NCBI GenBank assembly: GCA_015956445.1
Contig: WIUZ02000004.1
Coordinates: forward strand, 1,798,001-1,862,000
DNA length: 64,000 bases
Origin: Thelephora terrestris
Lineage: Eukaryota > Basidiomycota > Agaricomycetes > Thelephorales > Thelephoraceae
Reading direction: 5' to 3'
Under the pieces are notes generated by a model. That model did not search any database. It had not been told where the DNA came from and saw only the letters and a list, made by a program, of their open reading frames with translations. Every line of letters starts with the position of its first letter. The stretch's first letter is position 1. A program made the translations under genes and the position numbers. This document shows, one piece after another, positions 1 through 13,330 of the stretch.

Positions 1-2435
1 GAAAATGCCCCGCTTGCATCGTGGAGCGTTCCTAAACGTTCAGCTTTCTACCGGAAGCGCGAGGCTCGAGGTGTGTTTTGACGATCAAACTAAGGATATG
101 GAGCGAGCTCCCGCAAAATTTTAACCTCAATAAAAGGATTTTTGGGGTTTGGCTTGCTATCCGAGATCTATGAAGCTTTCCGATCTGTAAGCGAACGGCT
201 CATATGGTGATTAGCGGGTACACCCAACTAAGTGGCACTTTCCATCGGTGCGCACACTTTCGCCAGCAGGCTGGATTTTCACTTTGAACCTATCAGGGGG
301 AGGCTTCAGTCATTGACTATATCCTCACCCCATGGACTACCATTCGTACCCACACACACACAGGTGCCCGGTCGCTCGGTCGTTCCTGTCCTTCATTCCT
401 TTCCCCCGCCACGTAGCGCCTCCTACGACGCCATAATTTTTCGGTCTCGTGCGCCCTGGATTGACACCGGCAACGTATAATTCAGTCTTCGCGGGGCCAT
501 GATGGCCCTGGGACTTCCTGAAGTACGAGGAAGAGATTTATTTGGACAGGCCTCCTTGGTTCTTCTTTGGAACATCCGATCTCACTGTCTCTGAAGCTGT
601 CATACGGGACAATCCGAGTCCACCCACCGGAGAGCTGACGTGTGGCGTACAGACTCAATAACTATGATGCGTTGGCTCGCCGTCGCTAGTCGCTCCCAAC
701 GGCTCTCACCGTTGTGATCTCACGCAGTTCTATTGACTTTGGCTCAATGCCATCCGCCCTGATTTTTCCCCTCGACTCTAACCACTCATTGGACAGCTGA
801 CTGGCACCAATGGCAAGGCAATAAACTCTCAGCACTGCCCATGACACGGATCCGCTGATTCATAAATGGGAAAGGGCGGGCTGCTCTTCTGTAATATCGC
901 GGAAGGCAAGTTCGTCTTCGTAATTTTCACTCAAACCAACGCCCACCTATTATGCGGCTGAAGCTGTTCGCTCTGGATCACACAACAAGAAGGGGGTCCG
1001 CAATCAACGCCGCCTCGTCTATTGTTGCAACCACGTCGTCCGGGACACTGACGGTCGTTGTTCTCCGTGAACTATCAGGCGAGGAGTGCGTAAACCATCG
1101 TTCCCGGCTGTTCCGCGTTCTGAAAATTGGTGACGAAGGGCAAGCTGTTTTCCTGCTGGGTAGCCCTACTTGCGCGCGCACACACGTCCCTGATGCTTTG
1201 ATGAAATCTGGGTTCCCAGGTCTCGCTGTTCAGAGTTTTCCAGACGGACCTCGTGGTGTAGGCTAGGGTTATCCGGGGCAGCAATCGGGTCTCGTGTACC
1301 TCGCAAATTTTTCACCGCGTGCGTCGCGAACACGGCTCTCTCTTTCGTCGAGTCGGTAGGCACAGTTTCACATGCTCCTTTGACGCCTGCACCCGATTAA
1401 TGACCCAGGAAGCTTTCTTAGAGGTCCCGATAGCCGTTGCAGCTTCTAACTGTCGTACAACTGACGGGGAAGTGGCTGCTACCCCACGAGTACGCGATAG
1501 GGAAGATGTGACACGTCTACCTTGCATATCATTCCACACCTACGCAAATGCATGGGCCCGGGATATGAATCCCTTGAAATCGACATGTGATAAAACGTTT
1601 GGTGTTATAAAAAACTTCTCGCGTAGAACGGAGCATGCTGGGAAGGTGCACATGATGTCGTATTTTGATGAATCGAAGGGTTGAAACAAATGCTTCGCAG
1701 TTGATTCGAAAGTTGTTCATCGGTTCATTCGTTGTGTACTGGAATCGAAACCCATTCGTAGGCATGATATGCGATCCCCAACTATACTGGTGGCCGAGTG
1801 CTCGAGCTCAAGCGCTCAAGTCCGAAGTGAAGGTCCCCTTTCGATCCATGTGGTATCTCCTCCGACACTTTCCTGTGAAAAGCGAATTACATGCGAGGAA
1901 AAGGAAACCCATGTGGACTCGAAGTCCGGTTGAGTGGAATCTCCTGTGTCGCCTGAGCTGATAGAACTCGTCCGTTTCTTCTGATCGCCAGCTGACCCGC
2001 CTCGTGTGGTTTCTTTCGAGGACTGAGGGGGATGACGTCGGCTGCGAGTAGTCCGAGTTACCGGTCCTCTTGCCAATACAGCATCCAGCGGACTCACATC
2101 GGTTCACGGGCGAATTCTCTGCTGTATTCGGAACGCGCATACTATGCGATTGCATGGGTACGGAGGTTCCCCGGAATGAAAATTTCCGTGATTACTACCA
2201 CTGCACGCGACACCTCTCGACGTGTTTGCGAACGCATGGGACACAGCAGCCGAATTTCGCGAGGAACGACACGTCTGGTCTCATTTTCGCCCAATTTGTG
2301 AAAGCGTCGCATGTGGTGTCATGAACATATGATCAACCGCCGGTCCAAATTGAGCCATCCCAGCCTCCTTCTTATCCTTGGAGCCATAAATGCAGAGCTC
2401 CGGTTAACTACCGTCCCATCCCCGATACCCCCACC
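1..2435. other. Gene-poor stretch, nothing recognised
   Basis: Short overlapping open frames occur on both strands (for example 952-1266 and 1319-1684 on plus, 1808-2155 on minus), but none shows a known motif, a convincing splice pattern or a clear protein-like composition. A short CA microsatellite sits near 350-362. I see no RNA gene. Confidence 0.5.
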
Positions 2436-3179
2436 ATGGCTCTCTTTACCCTCACAGCTCTGTTCCTCTCCTTCGATTTTGCAGTCATCAGCGCCGGTCT
2501 CCTCATCCACGCCTTTGTCGCCTCGAATGACCAGGTCAAGAATCTCAGAGCTGCCGTCCCCCGGGGTACCGTCCTCAACATAAACAGGAATGGTGACTCA
2601 ATCTCGAGCGGTTTTCACCCCCTTCGTCGCTCATCTTTCTTTCCAGATATCACGACCGCTGGACAGGTATCGACCGCAGTCCAAGCACTGATAATCGGCC
2701 TCACCACCGCATCCGCGCTCGCCGTCTTGTTCCGTTCGAAAATTCGTCCCAAGTTCTTCGTAATCCTCGGGTCGCTTCTCGCCTTTGCCTCACTCTGGCT
2801 TTTATCTGTCACGATCGCCTTCACGGTAATCTTCGCGACCAGATCTGCCCGCGTCTCGGCTTCTCTTGGAGGCATTCAGCTACCGCAGGCTGTGATCAGC
2901 GCCCAGGCTCGAGCTCTCGGCGTTAGCCCGGTTTACAAGGACCAACCATACCGTGAGTTGTAGTCGTCGCCTGGGTTGCAAGTTGCTGAGACGGTGCACC
3001 ATTCCTTCTCAGTGCTTCACGCCGCTATCCTTCCCTGGTTCGCCTGGTTGTTCACGACCGTCGCAGCAGCCGCTATGTTTTCGGAATCACGCGCAGAATC
3101 CACCTCTGGGCCGAGGGATGAGTCCACACACGACAAGTCTCCGACGAGCGCCAGAGATAGGACGCCGTCGATCGTCTAA
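2436..3179 (+). CDS. Four-helix membrane protein, unknown function
   Basis: Three exons (2436-2592, 2647-2952, 3013-3179) join in phase to a 209-residue protein; both introns are 54-60 nt GT-AG introns. Four hydrophobic segments are visible: one right after the start (LTALFLSFDFAVISAGLL), one after a polar loop (VQALIIGLTTASALAVLF), one in the middle (FFVILGSLLAFASLWLLSV), and one encoded by the last exon (HAAILPWFAWLFTTVAAAA). The last 35 residues are a hydrophilic Ser/Thr/Asp/Arg tail, presumably cytosolic. The four-helix layout with a polar tail resembles many uncharacterised basidiomycete membrane proteins; I do not recognise a named family. Location in a membrane is inferred from hydrophobicity only. 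Confidence 0.75.
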
Positions 3180-3369
3180 TGTTTACCTGATGACATACCC
3201 GACTACACTTGATATTTTCTACATTACGTTGTCCTTCTCTTACTTCTGTACCACATACCTGACTTCAAGTGACCACGTTCAAGCTGGCAGTAATCGCAAG
3301 TCAAGAAAATTCATCGGTGACCCGAGTATGATACAATTCAAATAAGGGACCAAAACTACATCTCATCAT

Positions 3370-4409
3370 TTACTCCAACCTGGAAAACTCCCTTTCATTG
3401 ACCATGAGCTCAACCGGGAGTGATGTTGTGTTGAACTTCATTAATGTTAGACCCTTGGCATCGGTAATCGTAGGTTCCCAGCCATCGGGTAATCGTTCTT
3501 CAAGCAGGAACGGGCGAAGTGTCTCGATATCTCCGCCAAAGTGAGTCAATAGCGTTGAGCCGCTGTGAAGCCGCCGTCAGTCCCGTATCGGAGGGGGGGC
3601 GTCGAATTCACTCACTTGGAACTGCCGAACAACTTGTGGCTGAATGACAGAGAATACTGGCCGTTTGTCTTCCGGGCCTCTACTCGTCTTTTGCCGGAGA
3701 AGCGCGCGATATCTGCCTTGGTGAGGCAACCGTTCTCACCGGTCCCAGATGCCAACAAGTCCTCGATAAGATCAGGCGCCGGTTTAGATTGATCAGGCAT
3801 AAGATGTGAATCGTGTCCTATACAAATCTTCGGTCAGGTGAGCGTCAATGGGAAAAACACGACTGGATGTGTACTAGTGAAACTGGCGTCATGCTCAATC
3901 CCGTTATGGACATCGATATCGGACAAATCGAAGACGCCAGTCGCGTACTCTCGACCCAGGATGCGAGCGATCTGGTTCGGGACGAACCAACAGAAAGTTG
4001 GCGCAAAGTTATAATATTCGCGGACGGTCTGATTCAGTTGTTTGAACGTAATGTTTCGTCCGTCTCGGGGGAAGATTCCTGCGAAATGCCAAAGGGGGCA
4101 GTGAGTGCCGCGTCCTCATGCTACACGCATCAAAGGTAGAGAAGCGCCGGAATGGTAATTACCATGATTGGCGAGTGCGTTCAAGGCCGGGCAGGAGCAC
4201 CGGCTATCTGTGTCAGTTGGTGGGATGTACTTTGGCCAACTCCCTCCGCAAGCGGTGACCTTTCCCGGTGCCTTCTTGGGAGCGACGACGTTGTACAGCG
4301 CGAGACCGAAGTCGGCCTGGAAGAGGAACAAGAGCTTGACGAAGTATTTCAGTTGCCCCCAACTGGCGGAGGAAGCGCGGCTGAAACCATTGACGACGGC
4401 GGAAGTCAT
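3370..4409 (-). CDS. Heme-thiolate peroxidase (chloroperoxidase/unspecific peroxygenase family)
   Basis: Four exons (4163-4409, 3875-4078, 3616-3817, 3370-3562) close in phase to 281 residues. The family uses a cysteine-ligated heme and hydrogen peroxide to oxygenate or halogenate organic substrates. The signature is plain: SRCSCPALNALANHG around residues 69-83, with Cys73 of the C-P pair as expected heme ligand, and the acidic triad E144-H145-D146 in GIEHDAS, the usual metal/acid-base motif. The C-terminal exon has the family's GSTLLTHFGGD and FLLEERLPDGWEP segments. Length matches the short (about 260-290 residue) group. The N-terminus carries a hydrophobic stretch (YFVKLLFLFQADFGLALYNVV, here roughly residues 21-42) that looks more like an anchor or amphipathic helix than a cleaved secretion signal, so the location is uncertain. 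Substrate cannot be read from sequence. Confidence 0.93.
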
Positions 4410-4462
4410 GATGAGGGGAAGGAGGAGAGGGAGAGAAACAGGCCTCGTTGTGGGGAGAGCCG

Positions 4463-4470
4463 TTTATATA
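4463..4470 (-). promoter_or_regulatory. TATA box of the heme-thiolate peroxidase gene
   Basis: TATATAAA on the minus strand, 54-61 nt upstream of the start codon at 4409. The position fits a core promoter with a short 5' leader. Confidence 0.6.
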
Positions 4471-7302
4471 GGCTGGAGACAGTTGTATGGACCGGAAGAC
4501 GTCAGCGCCGAACGCGGTTGAATGGAAACCTTCATTAGCAACCCTCCAGCCAATCAGCGAAGGCAGAATGGGCAAGGCGTTGCAATCGTGAGAAACTATA
4601 ATCACCCGATTCTGCACAACTGAGGCGCGTGTTGCGCTGCAAGATCTGGGGGTTACGTCAGCCTTTACGCGTTGCGCCTCGACAACAGGCGTTCCCTTTA
4701 TCTGGTTCTCAATGGCGACTAGACCCAACATCTAATGTTCCGCCGCGCTCAGGCCATTGAGGACAAGCACCAGGGAGTCGGTTACCCGGGTTGCTCATTG
4801 GCTCAAGAGGAGGTTTCCCACTTTCAGAGACGTACGAGCATTATGACAACTGCCTTGTCGTTGCTCAGGCGCGTTGTGTTCGCCTCGTAGGTTGGCCGTC
4901 GTGCCGCAGGTGGAGAGGTTGCTGTCGATCCTCTATCGAAGAAATACCATGGCACCGAGGGCCGTCAAGTCTTTGATCGTGGTCCGGGCAACTATCAGGT
5001 TCGTTCGTGATGGACCATCATGAGTTTGTTTGACGTTCAGCAGTTCCATACAGGTCGTCAAGCGGCTCTTATATGATCTCAAGAGACTCCTGGTAGGCTG
5101 GTACCCCCGGTCACCACGACGTAGATCGTGCTCGACTACATAACGATTCTGAAGGGACCACAGCTGGAGGCGCAACTCAGTGGCGAGATCATGCAGTGTC
5201 TGGGATCTCACTCCGTAGCAACGAACTTCTTGGTCAGCTAGACCCCTGCGCTGAATTTTATTATTCCATCCGCCCACGCGTACCGCCTAGACCCCACCTC
5301 TTGGTACCTGATAAGCCGCCAAACGAGACCTTTGTTGGTTTTCTGACCATTCCGATCGACAAATGGAGGACGCGTTTGCCAAATTCCACGATGGAACCAC
5401 TAGGTTAATTGCATGTGACCTTTCTGGACCAAGTCGACGGCCTTCGTCCCGACGGGTTACTGATTATTTGTGTGCAACACGCCACCGTTGTGCTAACAAC
5501 TTTTGCTATGCAAGATGGCGCACGTGTCTTCTGAGAGGGGGAGTCATCGTCCTTATCCATTTTCTGGTCAACGGTGTGAGATCCGGCCTTGCGCTCACCG
5601 AGACAAAAGTTCACTCCACATTTAGCCTCTAGGCTCGTCCAGCGACGCGTACGAACACAAGTTACACTCTCTGCAACCAGATGAGCTACACGTATCCGCT
5701 GTTCTGGCTGAAAGTCTAAAACGGACCACAAGATGATCTTTCGCCAATAGCAATGTTACTCTCCGGCCCCGCAGAACCCACGTGCCAAGTAGGTTATCAG
5801 AAAAGAAGTTTGCATTGCTAATATCAGGCGCAAATAGGTGGTCGACGATCGATCGAAGCCATGCACATGGAGAGATTCAATCTCTCCAAGGGCAGATAAA
5901 GGCACCGTTGACCGCGGCATGAGCTTGAGCTGACCTCGGTCCGGCGTCATGTTTGAAGGCACCTGTAAGCCTCATCTGAGGAAGGTCCCGATGGCAATAA
6001 GCTTGATAGCGAAGATCCTTTTGATCACTAAGCGGGGTAACCTCTGGCCATTGCTAACCTCACCTATTGTTACCATAACCCTTGCAAATCTCGAGAACCG
6101 CTCTCTCCAGGAAAGAACTCGGCCGAATGGGTGCCTTGGATATTTTTTTCACCCGTGTAGTGGCTGCAGACCTCGCCGCCCAAGAATCCGCCTTAACCTC
6201 GGCCACATCAAGTACTCGAGGCGAATCTCAGGCCGGATTCCCACGTAGACCACGCCCCCTCCTAATTCTACCATGTGAAACCTCGCCACACATTCCATGC
6301 AGGTTCTACACCATGCGTTATGATACTCCCACCGCAACCCCGCTTAAAGATCTAGGGGTGTTGTTAAGGGTTTCTAACTGAAGCGAGGAAGGCACGCCCC
6401 CCGGATTGCTTCCGCTCTCGTTCAATTGCATTTCGAAAGGCACCCGGGATCGAATGCGCAATCGACGCGGGATCAGTTGCCAAAATCACCGGGACCCTCT
6501 CGGGCGCTGGTAAGGTGCGGTCACTCGAAGATTTCGCGCAGCCTTTGAGCGATCACGGAGGGGCAAATACTATTTGAAAGAGTGTCGCCTTGCGCTGGCG
6601 AAATTACTGTAAGGATTACGTTTGGTGTGTATTTTATCTTCCGCGCTCTTGCCTTTGCATCGAGTTACTGATTCATGCTCTTATCTCCTCGGCGGACCGG
6701 AAGTCCTAGGTGAGTCAGTGGATACGATGCGGAACTGCATCTCATTGTAATGCCGGAAATGAAAAGCCACCGCAGACAGCCACCGTGGTTCTTTTCAAAG
6801 CCGGCTACTTCTTTGTCAAAATGCATGATCTCAGATTGATTGAAGTTGCCTGGCATCGCGAAGGAGGGACTATCGGATATGAAAAGGAGACAACTGTGCT
6901 TACTCGGTCGTTCACTGCAGTCACTGATTGCAGATGCGGATGAAATTCATCCAAGCTTGATCCTTCCGAACGCCACAACATAGAGTTATAGCTCTATCTC
7001 AATTGGTGGATGCTGGCTTCTAGCGGTCATGCTGCTATCGCCTGGCCTTGTCCGCCACGTTTCCAGCGGAAAACTTGAATAGGACGTCTAGAATTGGATA
7101 GACCTTTTAAGAGGATGATATTGTGGGATCGATAAAGCTCTAGACCCTTGTGAAAGCGAAAGATGGAAGCTTTTGGTAGCAGCCTCTTGTGAACGTGATT
7201 TACATTCCCCGGCTTGCGTTATCGTGGGAGGTTCATCACAGCCTGATCATCTTCCAATCCGCACCCCCACCACCCGACCAAACCCTTCGAACAATCACTA
7301 GA
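4471..7302. other. Intergenic stretch, nothing recognised
   Basis: About 2.8 kb between the peroxidase promoter and TPI. Many short frames on both strands, none convincing. A 21-nt perfect inverted repeat with a one-base centre lies at 5868-5888. The last 100 bp before 7303 should contain the TPI promoter. Confidence 0.45.
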
Positions 7303-8353
<1,051 letters not shown>

Positions 8354-9014
8354 GGGTGTGGAAGAATATTCCGCGAATAACCACAGTAGACGAGCAAAGA
8401 ATGAATAGAAAGCGTGAATTTGTGTCAGCGTTTGTTTGGATTGATCGATGTGAACAAACAAAGGGGGCAAGGTGGTCCGTGCGCGCTGAGCGTTGGTACA
8501 AATAGGAGTCGCGTTCGTAACTGAAATCTTCATACTTACCTTGAGGGCGTGATCCCCTTCATGTACTGGGGTTACGGGTTGTAGGGCTCTTCCATAGCAC
8601 GGCGACCCTGTCCTCAGAGGAGGCCTGTGATTTGTATGGGCTCCGGCTCATGCACCCTCTCAATATTTCCCTGTCCTGCTTCGGCCCTCGGGCTGGGCAG
8701 GCCCTTTTTTTTTGGCCGGTATTTAGTCCTAACCCTAACCCCAGTAAACTACCAAATATATTAATTATTTGCTTAATCCAGTAACTTGTCTGACTGGAGT
8801 TCGTAACGCCGTGTGACACTTGAACATTCCACCTCACAGCGAGCGACCACTTGGGTCTGGTACGGTCCATGAAATGACTTCGTGAAGGCCAACAACTGTC
8901 TCAGAAACGTGTTCTCGTGGTCTAGGTTGTATTTGACATTCCTGCGACACCGGACCGGCGACGCCAATCCCCACACGACCGCTCTCAAACCTCTGTCACT
9001 CCCTCCTTCCAAGA
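8354..9014. other. Intergenic region with poly-T tract and telomere-like motif
   Basis: About 660 bp between TPI and GlyRS. It has a nine-T run just after 8700, then CCTAACCCTAACCCC at 8728-8742, a little over two units of the TTAGGG-type telomere sequence. The final part must serve as GlyRS promoter. Confidence 0.5.
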
Positions 9015-9119
9015 TTGGAAATGCAGCGGCGAGTGCGATCACCCAGTCATATCTTGCTCTCTAGCATATCGCCTTCGATTTGCCGTCGCTCTCTCTTTCA
9101 CCATCGTTTCAAGTCGACC
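9015..9119 (+). other. Possible mitochondrial presequence of GlyRS (upstream in-frame start)
   Basis: An ATG at 9015 is in frame with the canonical GlyRS start at 9120 with no stop between. The 35 added residues contain many Arg, Ser and hydrophobic residues and one acidic residue near the start (segment SICRRSLFHHRFKS), the usual make-up of a mitochondrial import signal. Fungi usually have one GlyRS gene for both compartments, and budding yeast makes its mitochondrial form from an upstream non-AUG codon, so leaky scanning or two transcript starts is a plausible mechanism here. Confidence 0.6.
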
Positions 9120-11682
9120 ATGGCCACTGCTATCGCCCCTGAGGTCGACAAGACCGCACATCCGTTTGACAAGGCCAATCTCGAAGCGCTGCTAAGCAGA
9201 AGATTCTTCTACGCGCCTGCCTTCGAAATCTACGGGGGTACGAACACGCTTTAATACCCGTACCGATTATCCAGGACGAGCTCTAATCACACGATTCAAA
9301 ACTTCTCCAACGACTAGGTGTTGCCGGCTTATACGATTATGGACCGCCGGGCTCATCTCTCCAGGCCAACATAATTTCGGAATGGCGCAAACATTTTATC
9401 ATCCAAGATCACATGCTAGAAGTTGACACCACGATTATGACACCCGCTACAGTATTCGAGACTTCAGGTCACGTCGCCAGGTTTGCCGACTGGATGGTGA
9501 AGGATACCAAAACCGGTGAAGTCCTTCGCGCCGATCATCTAGTGAAGAGCGTCCTCGAGGCCCGTTTGGCCGGCAATTTGGAGGCACGTGCCCTGGGGGG
9601 ACAACCAGAAGCCGCCAAAGCCCCCGCCTTGAACAAGAGGAAAAAGAAGGATGACCAGAAGTCTGTTTCCGTTAAGCTGTCTGACGAAGTCGTTTCGGAG
9701 TACGAAGTCACTCTGGCAAAGGTTTTAGGTCTTCCTTGCTCTGAATGATGTGTTTTCCTAACTTTATGCTTCCAGCTCGATGACTATTCTGGGATAGAGC
9801 TGGGAGAACTTTGCCGAAAGCACGAAATCAAAAACCCCGCCACTGGAAACGAGGTGTCAGAACCCCAACAGTTTAACCTCATGTTCGCTAGCAGCATAGG
9901 GCCCACTGGTCAACATCCGGGGTAGGTCGTCGACGTTCGAGACCCTGAGCGTCCAGACTATTTACCTTTTCACAGTTATCTCCGTCCCGAGACAGCACAG
10001 GGGCACTTTTTGAATTTCAGTCGACTTCTCGAATTTAACAACGGCCGTATCCCCTTCGCGTCCGCACAAATAGGCCGATCATTCCGCAACGAGATCTCCC
10101 CTCGTGCTGGGCTACTCCGCGTTCGAGAATTCACGATGGCCGAGATCGAGCACTACGTGGACCCTGAGGATAAACGTCATGAACGTTTCCACGAGGTTCG
10201 GGACCTCGTACTCTCCCTGCTCGATCGGGATACTCAATACGCTGGCTCCACCGCTCCCCAAAAACTGTCGATCGGCGATGCGGTCGAGAAAGGGCTTGTC
10301 GCCAACGAGACGCTTGGGTATTTCCTAGTCAGGATTTACGAGTTTCTGATCAAAATCGGCATAAACCCGACGAGGCTACGATTCAGACAACATATGGCTA
10401 ATGAAATGGCACATTATGCAACCGACTGTTGGGACGCAGAGATTCATAACTCGTATGGATGGATCGAATGCGTTGGCTGCGCTGATCGGGCCGCATACGA
10501 TCTCACCGTACATTCAGCCCGGACTGGTCAGCCTCTGCTTGTAAGGCAGGCATTGAAGGAGCCCATCATCATCGAGAGGGAGGCGCCTGAATTCAATAAG
10601 AAGGTGATTGGTAAGACATTCGGAAAAGATGCCGCTCCAATCCTGAAAACGGTGGAGAGCTTGGATGAGGCCGGGCTATTGAAACTCAAGGGCGAGCTAG
10701 TGCAAGGGTGGGACAGCTCCACTCCGGTGTTTACGAAACGGGGCATTGACCGCTTGTCAGGTCTGCCGTCATCACTGTCGGAGAAGGACAACAGTTTTCG
10801 TTGACGGCTGAGATGCTCAAGATAGAGCGAAAAACGTTCAAACAGTCGAGTGGGTGACTGCTTCCTTTCTAATTCCCTCGCAGCAGATTAATTGTCTCTC
10901 AGTCAGGGAGTTCGTCCCGAACGTGATTGAACCTTCATTCGGAATTGGGCGCATCCTCTATACCCTGCTCGAACATTCCTACTGGGCTAGGAAAGATGAT
11001 GTGGACCGGGGGGTAAGTCGGCTTCACGGGTCTAGACCGAGGCGATTTTCATATAGATTTGGGGTGATATTAGGTTCTTTCTTTGCCGCCCTTGGTTGCT
11101 CCGACAAAGGTTCTGATCGTTCCACTGAGCGCGAGGGAGGAGTTTGATCCGCTTATCCGGGAAGTTTGTAAGTCAATCTGCCTTTAGCACACTGGACAGC
11201 GAGAGCTAACGGGATCACATTTCTGCTCGACCCAGCCTCAAAATTCCGTAAGGCAGGCGTCTTCGCGCGCGTGGACGATTCAAACACTACGATCGGGAAG
11301 CGTTACTCTAGGAACGACGAGTTAGGCACGCCTTTCGGGGTCACGCTCGACTTTGCCTGTAATTATTTGTTTTCATTTCGCTTTGGTTTGCACGTTTCAC
11401 AATTCTGATACGTCCATTATACTTCGCCAGCGTTACAGAAGAGGACGATGACTCTTCGGTAGGTGGCTTGTGCTCCTATCAGATCTTTCATCTGACGAGT
11501 TTCGAACGTAACATTCTGACGATGATTACCCAAAACTTTACAGGGAACGGGACACAATGGTACAACTCATCGGACCGATTGACGATGTGATCAAGGTCGT
11601 TACGGAACTTGTCGAGGGCGATATCGATTGGGCGGAGGCATGCCGGAGATTGCCCGTATACGAGGGAGTGCAGGCTGTGTGA
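9120..11682 (+). CDS. GRS1: Glycine--tRNA ligase (eukaryotic class II)
   Basis: Charges tRNA-Gly with glycine. Opening exons 9120-9237, 9318-9721, 9776-9921 and from 9976 splice in phase, followed by at least four more. Family landmarks in order: RRFFYAPAFEIYGG and GLYDYGPPG (motif 1 region), the Lys-rich eukaryotic insertion around 9620-9660, YLRPETAQGHFLNF (motif 2 region), GIGRSF-type IGRSFRNEISPRAGLLRVREF, WIECVGCADRAAYDL, VIEPSFGIGRILY (motif 3), then the anticodon-binding domain ending near TLRERDTMVQ. An intron at about 10703-10755 is needed to keep the frame before SAVITVGEG. An in-frame ATG at 9015 would add an Arg-rich, acid-poor 35-residue extension (see findings), so the same gene may supply cytosol and mitochondria. 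Several 3' splice sites were placed by homology to the family and may be off by a few bases. Confidence 0.96.
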
Positions 11683-13217
11683 GCTTCACGAGGAACGTTT
11701 CTTCGCGTATGGGTAAAGCATCCGATTGGGCGGAGCGCGTTGAAAGGTTGGATGACCTTGTACATTAACTGTGCAAAAGAACTCTGAATGGTGGCGGTCC
11801 TTCGAGTGATATGATCAAACTTTTATCCTCTTCGGTCGGAAGTGGATGAGAAAGTTCCAGCGGGGATGGCGGCGTCGGTGACTAAACTTTCGGAGGACAC
11901 CTGAGAGGGATTGATTCCGCCGAGGGGTGAAACGGTTTGCTTCCGTCAGCCCTTAGCGATCGCTCGGGTCACCATGACGAAACGGATTTTTTGTCGTTGC
12001 GGAACGGCAACGGAGGGAGATGCCTTTGCGAGAGGCGTTGGCCCACACCTTCCATAAGAGGAGGAGGCCACCCGATCAGCATCCGTCTCGGCCATCTGTG
12101 GGGACGACTACTGGTATCAAGGAGATGCGATGGGAAGGGAAAAAGGAACGGTGGTCGTCGTCCATTCTCCTGAACATGAAAATCTTCTAATCTCCCGGTG
12201 ATAAGAACAAGGCCTTGAGGCGCGAGGCGTGGCAGAGGGCATGGGATCCGATTCGCCCACATGGCACGGGATTGATACCGTAAAAATAGGACGCGCTTTG
12301 GACGATTGGGAGAGATTATGGCGACAGTGCTAGCCATGAATGTGGGCTGATGGATCACAGACGTTTACAGCAGTTACATACAAACCCAGAGACACGCTAC
12401 GACAGACGCGCAGACTGGGAGGGAGGAATCTTGCGAGATTTATGATGATGGCAGGGGGCGCATGGCCGTCTCCCGGAGTGCCGTACGTATTGAGAGAACG
12501 AGCCGAGATAGGTATCGGAGGCTAGATATGGGACTTGATCCCCCTCGAAAGCAAGACAGGGGGAGACTTCAAGATAGCACGGGCAGCAGAGGGATGGGGG
12601 GACATGGCAGGCACCAGTGATCGGCGTAAGGGACTAGTAGCACGCACATGGAGCTCAAACGGACGAGAGAAACGGCAAGGTTACCGTCCGGTGTTTCTAG
12701 AGGAATTGTGTGATTAAAAACACGCGTTCGGTGTCATACACGTATTCATTTCACCTTTGACTCTTCAAGATTGGGGTCGAAGATCTGGAGGGGGAGGAGA
12801 ACAAGGGCTGGACAGGGTCACTTTCTTTCAAGGAAACTCGCCTCCTTCGCGTGGCCCGGACGTTTGAAAGACGGCTGAGCCAAAATGCTCGCCACTCCAC
12901 GCACTCTCGCTAGGCTGACTGCGGCCTACCTCTGACTTTAACTATGGGTGGAATGAACAACTCATGACTGGAGCCCCATGACCCGGAATTTCGTACAGAG
13001 TCGAAACTTGCAAGAGGATGCGCGAATATCGTAAAGCTTGACCGTGAACATGGGATCGGATTTTGTCACGCAGCGGGAGGCAATAATATTTATTTTGATT
13101 CTTTTGAGATTCTTCGGGTAGTCCCGAACACGATCTTCAAATTCTGGGACACAACCCTCTTTTTCACGCTCGGGTATGTCGAGAGAACGATGATTGGCGT
13201 GTGGGTGTCCCGTCGGT
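11683..13217. other. Intergenic stretch, nothing recognised
   Basis: About 1.5 kb between GlyRS and the small gene at 13331. Open frames such as 11969-12358 (minus) and 11937-12173 (plus) overlap one another and show no known motif or splice structure. Confidence 0.45.
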
Positions 13218-13225
13218 TATATAAA
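13218..13225 (+). promoter_or_regulatory. TATA box of the 90-residue protein gene
   Basis: TATATAAA about 106 nt upstream of the ATG at 13331, followed by a pyrimidine-rich leader. A strong TATA box suggests regulated or high expression. Confidence 0.6.
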
Positions 13226-13330
13226 CCGCTCGCGATCCCGTCTTCAAGTTCCCTCCCCATCCAAGGTCCTCCGCTTTCAAAACACTCCCCCAACTGTCTT
13301 CCCTTGCGATTCATCCTTCCTACATCTCTA

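Noticed and set aside
4213-4731. 172-codon minus-strand frame overlapping the peroxidase start
   Set aside because: It is a shadow of the first peroxidase exon in another frame; the peroxidase frame carries the heme motif.
8728-8742. Chromosome end or telomere fusion
   Set aside because: Just over two repeat units with ordinary genes on both sides; not a telomere array.
10703-10803. Premature end of the GlyRS frame at 10803
   Set aside because: An intron at about 10703-10755 gives GSAVITVGEG and continues to motif 3, so the gene is intact.
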